A stretch of 11,328 nucleotides of DNA from an uncultured Campylobacter sp. (GTDB lineage Bacteria > Campylobacterota > Campylobacteria > Campylobacterales > Campylobacteraceae), in assembly GCF_938045595.1 (NCBI RefSeq), contig NZ_CALIBB010000045.1, positions 1-11,328 on the forward strand, read 5' to 3'. Positions 6,383-11,328 of this stretch are shown in pieces. Position 1 is the first letter of the stretch, and each line of letters opens with the position of its first letter. The translations under genes and the position numbers were made by a program. Under the pieces are notes generated by a model. It did no database searches, had not been told where the DNA came from, and saw only the letters and a program-made list of their open reading frames with translations.

Positions 6383-6880
6383 ATGAATTTTTTCCTAGCC
6401 TTCCTCGTCGGTAGCGGTTTGGGTGAGGGGCTTGTAGCTATTATTTTAGTCTGTATGCTCGTATACGTGATAGGTGGTGGCTTCAATGCCGTTCTCGCTT
6501 TTATTCCGGGCTTTATAGTGTTTTGCATTGCAAAGGCATTTTTGGAAGGCTTGACTTCTAGCGTAAATAATAGATTTGTTGCGTCTGTCGTACCAATTGT
6601 GGGAGGCTTAGTTCTAGGATATTTAGTGGGTGCTTCCGTATATGAAAGTGAGCAGGCAAAAGATGCCGAGCATGAAGTGCAGAAGCAACAAAGTATGACG
6701 CAGCAAGATAAAGTCTATTATATCCAGCGAAGTTTGATGTTTAGCGGCTACGGCGTGACGATCGACGGTAAATGGGGCAAAAAAACTATGCAAGCGTCAC
6801 AGAAATATTCGGGCTCGTCCGCGACCTCGATCGACGAGCTTTATGAGGCGGTCAAGGCTAAAAAAGAGGGCAGAAGATAA
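6383..6880 (+). CDS. Membrane protein with a peptidoglycan-binding-like C-terminus
   Basis: 165 residues. Three hydrophobic segments are visible at about 4-30, 36-55 and 66-87. A charged, Gln-rich linker (89-108) follows. Residues 111-141 (VYYIQRSLMFSGYGVTIDGK, then WGKKTMQASQKY) match the pattern of the PG_binding_1 fold: a helix with Gln, then Gly-Tyr, Asp-Gly, a Trp/Phe-Gly step and a Thr, then a terminal helix. The match is clear in outline but degenerate. Family knowledge suggests cell-wall attachment or sensing, which would place the C-terminus in the periplasm; no enzymatic domain is present. AAGGA at 6372-6376 is the ribosome binding site. The gene lies 100 bases after the zinc-ribbon gene, with no convincing promoter between, so they may form a pair. 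The specific role is unknown. Confidence 0.7.
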   Translation: MNFFLAFLVGSGLGEGLVAIILVCMLVYVIGGGFNAVLAFIPGFIVFCIAKAFLEGLTSSVNNRFVASVVPIVGGLVLGYLVGASVYESEQAKDAEHEVQKQQSMTQQDKVYYIQRSLMFSGYGVTIDGKWGKKTMQASQKYSGSSATSIDELYEAVKAKKEGRR

Positions 6881-7237
6881 AATTTAAATTGCAAGCAAAG
6901 CTCGTCTGGCTAAATTTTTAAAATTTGCTGGTTTGTTTATCTCTTATCGGGCGCGCCTTTAAATGCAACGTAGTGATTTCCAAAATTCTTTAGATTCGCC
7001 TGGAAGTTTAAATTTTAATATGATTTGAATGCTTTAAAGGCAGAAGGAAATCTGCTTGCATATGATGTCCAGAACTTAAATTTAGAGATTTTGCCTTAGA
7101 GGGTTTGGCGAATAACACTGCCGCCGAATGATTCTGGCTTAAATTTAATGGATTTCAGCTATAAGACACAGCGAAATTTACGTTACTTTGTGCCTTTTCT
7201 AAAAGCATAATGCCTCAGCACTCGAGCGAGCAAAATT
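6881..7237. other. Gene-poor stretch between converging operons
   Basis: No complete gene is visible on either strand. The DNA is AT-rich with repeated AAATTT words. It contains one possible plus-strand coding relic (listed separately) and some short open stretches on the minus strand that conflict with one another. No clear terminator with a T-run was found for either converging operon. Confidence 0.6.
6963..7210 (+). pseudogene. Possible short coding relic
   Basis: ATG at 6963 opens 21 codons (MQRSDFQNSLDSPGSLNFN...) to a TGA at 7026-7028. From 7022 a second frame reads DLNALKAEGNLLAYDVQNLN and a few residues more to a TAG at 7097-7099, then 36 more codons (RVWRITLPPNDSGLNLMDF onwards) to a TAA at 7208-7210. 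The two halves join sensibly by a small indel near 7020, giving about 80 residues with one internal stop. The peptide looks protein-like but matches nothing I recognise, and a competing frame (FRDFALEGLANNTAAE) is equally protein-like, so chance is a real alternative. Confidence 0.25.
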
Positions 7238-7977
7238 TTATCTCACATCGCTACGCTTTGACCTGAAGTACGCGACACATTCTAAGTCACGAAAAACTAA
7301 AATTTTTATACCTCCGAAGCTCGCATCGTTTGTCAGAAAGCTCGTGCCTAAATCAAAATCCATACCTCCCAAAACCTCGCTAGCTAATATTTTTAATTTT
7401 GGATTGTAAATGAGATAAATACCGAGGCGGCAATCTTTAGCGGATGAAATTTTATACGTAAAAAAACCGAGGTTTGGATTTGCTATGAAAGTTTCAATTT
7501 CTTAAACTCGCGACTATATTTTCTTTGCGAAATCGCGTTAAATTTAAGGCTATCTATCCTGGAGAAGTTAACGGCGTATTCCTTCAAGCAAGCGAGAATG
7601 AAAGAGAAGCGGTAATTGCCATTTTCGTAAAATATCTCGCTCGTTATTATTTCGCCGGACGCCGCATCGCATCTTTGATCTGTGCTCATAACGCATTTTA
7701 GTTCATAATATCCATTTTGCAAATCTCCGATGTAAAATTTCAAATGCAATTTTTCATTGATTTGTTTTTTTGGGTAGCAATAGCGCATCGTTGAAGCTTA
7801 TGCCCGCAAAAATTCTTTCTAGCGTATGCATATTTTTATGCAGCCCTGCTAAATACGCCTCGTACCGCCGCTCTCTTAAAGCATATTCGCCGTCGTTTAT
7901 ATTGCCCTTGATCTCCAATCTAAGTCAAAATATATCACTTCAATCTCTTCGGTTTTAAATTTATCGCTGCCTGTTCG
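7238..7977 (-). pseudogene. Frameshifted gene relic of unknown function (four consecutive frame segments)
   Basis: On the minus strand four protein-like open segments follow one another in changing frames: A, 7977-7897 (KFKTEEIEVIYFDLD); B, 7924-7754 (56 codons, with EYALRERRYEAYLAGL and RIFAGISFNDALLLPKK); C, 7788-7483 (101 codons, with QINEKLHLKFYIGDLQNGYY); D, 7501-7238 (87 codons, with IETFIANPNLGFFTYKI and MDFDLGTSFLTNDASFGG). One-base changes would join them: an extra T in GATTGG for A to B, one A less in the A7 run (plus-strand T7 at 7765-7771) for B to C, and one extra A near 7495 for C to D. The joined product would be about 250 residues. Segment C alone has an ATG at 7788 but lacks a ribosome binding site. 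No start for the whole is evident: segment A follows directly on the TAG stop of the upstream gene, so the 5' end may be lost. I recognise no family with confidence. Confidence 0.6.
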
Positions 7978-9018
7978 CTACAGCCCCAAGAAATTCTCAT
8001 CGTTTTTGATCTTTTCGATGATGTCGAGCGTGGCGTAAAATTCGTCGTAGAAATATGGCATCTCGAGCTTGAAAAATTTAAAGCTTAGCCCCTCCAGCAC
8101 CTTGAGCGAGTGTTTATTTTTAAGCAAAAATATGAAAAATACCCCATCTTTTTCCAGCGCGTTGAGGTAGTTTATTTCGCTTATATTTGCGCGCAGGATC
8201 TCGGCGTCGAGGATGACGACGTCGGCTACGTAGATGAAGTCGTTTAGGTGCCTCTTTGCGCTCTCCCAGTTGGAGTTTGGCATCACGTCGCAACCAAGCC
8301 CGTTTAAAAAATCTCGCAGCTCCTCGAAGATCGCGCGGTTTTTATGCGTGATGATGACATTGTAGTCGTATTTTTTAGCGCTAAAATCCTGCTTTTGCGC
8401 AAAGCAGCTAAGTACCGCATCCATTTTGATAAAGGTTCCGCGCCCGTCAGCTCCAATACTTGGATGCGAACCGAGTGCACGCAAATGGGTCTGCGCTGAA
8501 GTAAGATACTCATCATCCGTGCTAGCAGCGCTTTCTAGTGCACTTTTAAGCGCATAGGTGCGCGGATCCTTTAGCTCGCGATCGATGCCTACGCGAACAT
8601 CGAGCTTGATAGAGCTCATATTCGCTCTAAGTTCCTTGCTACTAAATTCCACGCTTACGCGGATTGGCTCAGCGATATTTTGTAGAAAAAACTCGCACGC
8701 GTCAAAGACTGCGCTAGTGAGATTTAGCACCTCGCCGCCGTAGATACGCGGTAGCTGCGGCGGGAAGCTAAGATAGAGCGTGCTATCGTATTTCGTGCAC
8801 TCCTCAAATAAAATTTCGCTTTGAAATTTTAAAATTTTTAAAATATCGATCTGCGCGATATCCTCGCGTCTAGGCACGACGGAATCGCTTTCTTTGGCTT
8901 TAGGCTCAGCGGAGAAAATTTTGCCGCTTACGGCGGGCTTTTTAGCAAAAAGTTTTCTTGCCGCAAAGCCTGCCGTCGCAGCCAATATTGCTAGCGCGCC
9001 TAAAACCACGGCTTTCAT
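7978..9018 (-). CDS. Membrane-anchored protein resembling a degenerate hybrid histidine kinase
   Basis: 346 residues. An N-terminal membrane anchor spans about residues 3-20 (AVVLGALAILAATAGFAA), followed by a basic, polar linker. Residues about 58-205 follow the outline of a histidine-kinase ATPase domain: YGGEVLNLTSAVFDACEFFL (93-112) sits where the N-box helix should be, and GRGTFIKMDAVLSC (192-205) where the final GxGTxF strand should be, but the N-box Asn and a clear G-box are missing. Residues 219-335 resemble a receiver domain: Asp271 in DVVILDAEI sits at the phospho-acceptor position and Lys317 in FFKLEMP at the conserved Lys, but the paired acids after the first strand are replaced (VIITHKN). 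ATP binding is therefore doubtful. The start overlaps the queA stop by four bases (ATGA), implying coupled translation. The fold assignment is inferred by eye; the function is unknown. Confidence 0.6.
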   Translation of the reverse strand: MKAVVLGALAILAATAGFAARKLFAKKPAVSGKIFSAEPKAKESDSVVPRREDIAQIDILKILKFQSEILFEECTKYDSTLYLSFPPQLPRIYGGEVLNLTSAVFDACEFFLQNIAEPIRVSVEFSSKELRANMSSIKLDVRVGIDRELKDPRTYALKSALESAASTDDEYLTSAQTHLRALGSHPSIGADGRGTFIKMDAVLSCFAQKQDFSAKKYDYNVIITHKNRAIFEELRDFLNGLGCDVMPNSNWESAKRHLNDFIYVADVVILDAEILRANISEINYLNALEKDGVFFIFLLKNKHSLKVLEGLSFKFFKLEMPYFYDEFYATLDIIEKIKNDENFLGL

Positions 9019-10034
9019 AGCACAAGCATCCCATCGCCATAGGAGTAGAAGCGGTATCTTTGCTCCACTGCGATGCGGTAGAGCTCAAGCGTGCGCTCAA
9101 GGCCGATGAAGCTCGCTACGAGCATTATCAGCGTGGATTTGGGCAGGTGAAAATTTGTAAGCAAAAAATTCTGTCTTATCGGCGGGTTGCCCGGGTGCAA
9201 AAACAGCTCGCAGATTCCGCTGCTTTGCCCGTTACGTGCAAAATTTTCGATCGTTCTCGTAACGGTCGTACCCACGCCTAAAATTTTTCGCTCGCTTTTT
9301 AAAATTTGCGCGGTCTGCGGCGGGATAGAGTAGAGCTCGCCGTGCATCTTGTGATCGCGCAGATCCGCTACTTCCACGGGCTTAAAGGTGCCCGCGCCTA
9401 CGTGCAGCGTGATAAAATAAATTTCGTGGTTTTTGCGCAGGTCGTTTAGCATCGCATCGTTAAAATGAAGGCTCGCGGTGGGTGCGGCGACGGCGCCTTG
9501 TTCGCGCGCGAAGATGCTTTGATACCAGCTCTCGTCCTGCTTGGTATCGGCGCGCTTGATATACGGCGGCAGCGGCACGTGGCCGATACGTTCGCAAATT
9601 TCAAAAACATCGTGGGTGTTTAAAGCTTCGCCGCCCTGCTCAAACTGCACGATGCGAAGCCCGCCTTCCATCAGCTCGCAAACGCGCGCATTAAGGCCCG
9701 CCTCAAAGCTAAGCTCGCTGCCCGCTTTGACGCTGCCGCGAATATAGGCGCTAAATTTATTGCCCTCAAGCGGCGAGTTTAGCAGAAGCTCGATCTTGCC
9801 GCCGCTATTTTTGTGACCGAAGAGGCGCGCCTTAATCACCCGCGTGTCGTTAAAAATAATATCGCAGGGCGGCAGGGCATCCGCCAAATCGCCGAAGTGC
9901 GCGTGCGTGATCTGCTCTTTGGTGCGGTCGTAGATTAGCAGGCGCGCGCTTTGTTTGGGCATCACGGGAGCGCTTGCGATGAGCTCGCTAGGAAGCTCGT
10001 AATCGTAGCTGCCAACTAAATTTAGATCCGCCAT
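9015..10034 (-). CDS. queA: S-adenosylmethionine:tRNA ribosyltransferase-isomerase
   Basis: 339 residues, normal family length. QueA transfers and rearranges the ribosyl part of S-adenosylmethionine onto 7-aminomethyl-7-deazaguanine at tRNA position 34, making epoxyqueuosine, the last intermediate before queuosine. Clear family signatures are YDYELPSELIASAP near the start (10-23), FNDTRVIKARLFG (61-73), RIGHVPLPPYIKR (149-161), GAVAAPTASLHF (180-191), LHVGAGTFKPV (210-220), HKMHGELYSI (228-237) and FHLPKSTLIMLVASF (295-309). It starts one base after the tatC stop and overlaps the downstream kinase-like gene, so it is an internal member of the tat operon. The tat-queA order is familiar from other Campylobacter. 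Nothing appears damaged. Confidence 0.98.
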   Translation of the reverse strand: MADLNLVGSYDYELPSELIASAPVMPKQSARLLIYDRTKEQITHAHFGDLADALPPCDIIFNDTRVIKARLFGHKNSGGKIELLLNSPLEGNKFSAYIRGSVKAGSELSFEAGLNARVCELMEGGLRIVQFEQGGEALNTHDVFEICERIGHVPLPPYIKRADTKQDESWYQSIFAREQGAVAAPTASLHFNDAMLNDLRKNHEIYFITLHVGAGTFKPVEVADLRDHKMHGELYSIPPQTAQILKSERKILGVGTTVTRTIENFARNGQSSGICELFLHPGNPPIRQNFLLTNFHLPKSTLIMLVASFIGLERTLELYRIAVEQRYRFYSYGDGMLVL

Positions 10035-10035
10035 C

Positions 10036-10791
10036 TCACGCCTGCGCTACGTCCGTGGAATTTTCGATTTCGTCATCCTCAGGCTTATACGGATTTATCA
10101 TTTTGGCGATGAAGATCGAAAGCAGATAAAGCGCAATTAGCGGAGTTGCGAGCATAAACTGACTAAGCACGTCCGGCGGCGTCATCACCGCTGCAAAGAT
10201 GAAAATAATGACGATTGCGTAGCGAAAAAAATCGCTCAGGCTTTTATTTGTTACAAGCCCGATCTTAGCGAGGAAAAAGGTTACTACAGGAAGCTCGAAG
10301 CTGATGCCAAATGCGACGATGAGCTTAGCGAAAAAGCCTACATATTCGCCGATCGTAGGCATCGCAGTAAATTGCTTGGCGCCAAAATTTACCAAGAAAT
10401 TAAATGCGACGGGGATTACGAAAAAATAGCAAAACGCCGCGCCTAAAAAGAACATAATGCTCGCTCCGCTAACGAAGGGGATGACGTATTTTTTCTCGTT
10501 GTCGTAAAGCCCAGGCGCTACGAAAAGCCACGCCTGCCAGAAAATTATCGGCATTGCTAGAAGTAACGAGGTGAAAAACGACACCTTCATCGCAGTAAAA
10601 AAGGTCTCGCCAAGCTGGGTAAAGATGATCTCACTGCCCTTAGGAAGCACGCGCACTAGCGGGCGGGTCATAAAGCCTAAAATATCTTCCCAAAAGCCGA
10701 AGCACGCGATGAAAAGGACGATGACGGACAGCACGCAGATCACTAGGCGCTTGCGAAGCTCGGCTAGATGCGGTTTTAGCTCTTCAAACAT
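10036..10791 (-). CDS. tatC: Sec-independent protein translocase subunit TatC
   Basis: 251 residues. TatC is the polytopic inner-membrane receptor that binds twin-arginine signal peptides of folded proteins and, with TatA/TatB, moves them to the periplasm. The N-terminal cytoplasmic motif HLAELRKRL (8-16) is diagnostic. Six hydrophobic segments can be seen at about 17-35, 67-90, 107-134, 152-176, 188-203 and 211-230. FTQLGETFF (57-65) lies in the first periplasmic loop. Glu99 in GLYDNEKKY corresponds to the signal-peptide-binding Glu of the first cytoplasmic loop, and Glu166 in FELPVV to the conserved membrane Glu. The C-terminal tail is short and acidic. A GAGAGA ribosome binding site lies upstream, with a 15-base gap after tatB; queA follows after one base. 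Confidence 0.98.
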   Translation of the reverse strand: MFEELKPHLAELRKRLVICVLSVIVLFIACFGFWEDILGFMTRPLVRVLPKGSEIIFTQLGETFFTAMKVSFFTSLLLAMPIIFWQAWLFVAPGLYDNEKKYVIPFVSGASIMFFLGAAFCYFFVIPVAFNFLVNFGAKQFTAMPTIGEYVGFFAKLIVAFGISFELPVVTFFLAKIGLVTNKSLSDFFRYAIVIIFIFAAVMTPPDVLSQFMLATPLIALYLLSIFIAKMINPYKPEDDEIENSTDVAQA

Positions 10792-10806
10792 TAAATTTCT
10801 CTCTCA

Positions 10807-11328
10807 TTATGATTTTTGCGTATCGTTATTTTGCGCGGAATTTTGCATAGAATTTTGCGCATCGCCGTTTAAATTTGCATTCAAATTTTGCGCGGCGCTT
10901 TTCGCTTCACCGCTTGCATTGGTATTTTGTGCGGAATTTTCTGCGCTGCTCGCGCTCGGCATGGAATTTTCGCCTTTGTTTTCGGCACTCGAATTCGTGC
11001 TTTTGCTTTCAACGCCGGAATTCATTGCGCCGAGGACGGAGCCTTGCATAGAGTTTGCGGCGCAGGCAGAGCTTTGCGCGGAATTTTCTTCGCTCGAATT
11101 TGCTTTTAAATTTGCCGTCTCATTCTGTTTTTGCGCCGAGACTTCCGCGGAATTTAACGTGTCTTTTACGGAGCCTTCTATATTTTTTAGACCCGCATTT
11201 AGCGTCTCTTTGACGGAGTTCATGCCGCCTTTTATCTCGTCGAGCTCCTCAAACGTGAGCTTTTTGCGCACACCCTCGCTTGCTTGCGTGATGCTCTCTT
11301 TATATTTTTTGGCATCCTCTTTGAGCTC
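10807..11328 (-). CDS. tatB: Sec-independent protein translocase subunit TatB (5' end beyond the window)
   Basis: The frame is open to the right edge, so the true start and the N-terminal membrane helix are outside the window; the GTG at 11271 is internal. Visible are 173 codons. The first part (LKEDAKKYKESITQASEG, then VRKKLTFEELDEIKGG) is the amphipathic and following helical region typical of epsilonproteobacterial TatB. TatB partners TatC in recognising twin-arginine substrates, and its position just upstream of tatC supports the call. After about 60 visible residues the protein becomes a low-complexity tail of Asn, Ser, Ala, Gln and Glu, with repeated ENSAQ/QNSAQ/NSMQ units to the stop. 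That makes it longer than the usual 130-170 residues of TatB. The tail coding DNA is packed with RAATTY words. Confidence 0.88.
   Translation of the reverse strand, partial: ELKEDAKKYKESITQASEGVRKKLTFEELDEIKGGMNSVKETLNAGLKNIEGSVKDTLNSAEVSAQKQNETANLKANSSEENSAQSSACAANSMQGSVLGAMNSGVESKSTNSSAENKGENSMPSASSAENSAQNTNASGEAKSAAQNLNANLNGDAQNSMQNSAQNNDTQKS
10838..11155. repeat. Cluster of 12 RAATTY hexamers in the tatB tail
   Basis: By eye, GAATTT, AAATTT or GAATTC starts at 10838, 10850, 10871, 10883, 10934, 10964, 10991, 11018, 11081, 11096, 11108 and 11150. Several are embedded in a degenerate repeat GCGGAATTTTGC. On the coding strand most fall on Asn-Ser (AAT TCN) or Asn-Leu codon pairs. Confidence 0.75.

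Noticed and set aside
10888..11109. Plus-strand open frame opposite tatB
   Set aside because: It mirrors the low-complexity Asn/Ser/Ala tail of tatB and has no ribosome binding site or protein-like features.
11269..11271. GTG as the tatB start
   Set aside because: The frame continues unbroken to the window edge with TatB-like helix sequence, so the start lies outside.

Overview
The window looks like a chromosomal segment of a Campylobacter with fairly high GC for the genus (C. gracilis / C. rectus / C. showae type). This assignment is an inference. It rests on the gene orders rnr-holA, rpsF-ssb-rpsR and tatB-tatC-queA, on protein style, and on the very frequent AAATTT/GAATTT words scattered through genes and gaps. 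There is no rRNA, tRNA, CRISPR array or complete insertion sequence.

Layout. (1) 1-293 is a gene-poor left edge holding a possible minus-strand gene fragment and an extended -10 promoter at 286-294. (2) 327-4482 is a tightly overlapped plus-strand operon: an HDOD-like protein with a large hydrophilic insertion, ribonuclease R (rnr) and the DNA polymerase III delta subunit (holA). Starts and stops overlap by 4 and 1 bases. (3) 4567-5867 is the classic ribosomal/replication operon rpsF-ssb-rpsR, with a short leader that can fold a CACCG-loop hairpin and a hairpin terminator-like element just after rpsR. (4) 5896-7977 is a less conserved block. It has two small membrane-protein genes of unknown role (a zinc-ribbon protein, then a protein with a peptidoglycan-binding-like tail). 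The first is driven by a TATAAT box that forms the end of a (TA)8 tract. After them comes about 1.1 kb of non-functional or decaying DNA, including a minus-strand gene relic split over four reading frames. (5) 11328-7978 is a minus-strand operon running toward the middle: tatB (partial, cut by the right edge), tatC, queA and a membrane-anchored protein that looks like a degenerate hybrid histidine kinase, coupled to queA by an ATGA overlap.

How the genes work together. The plus-strand genes serve RNA turnover (rnr), the replication clamp loader (holA), ribosome assembly (S6, S18) and ssDNA protection (SSB). The minus-strand genes build the Tat export pathway and make the queuosine precursor epoxyqueuosine in tRNA. 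The two operons converge on the variable block, which is where small lineage-specific genes and relics accumulate.

The observations most worth a second look are the (TA)8-TATAAT promoter as a possible phase switch; the multi-frameshift relic with an A7 run whose shortening by one base restores the frame; the concentration of RAATTY words (the motif tied to DNA uptake in C. jejuni) in the Asn-Ser-rich tail of tatB; the insertion inside the HDOD-like protein; and the kinase-like protein that has lost the usual catalytic signatures.
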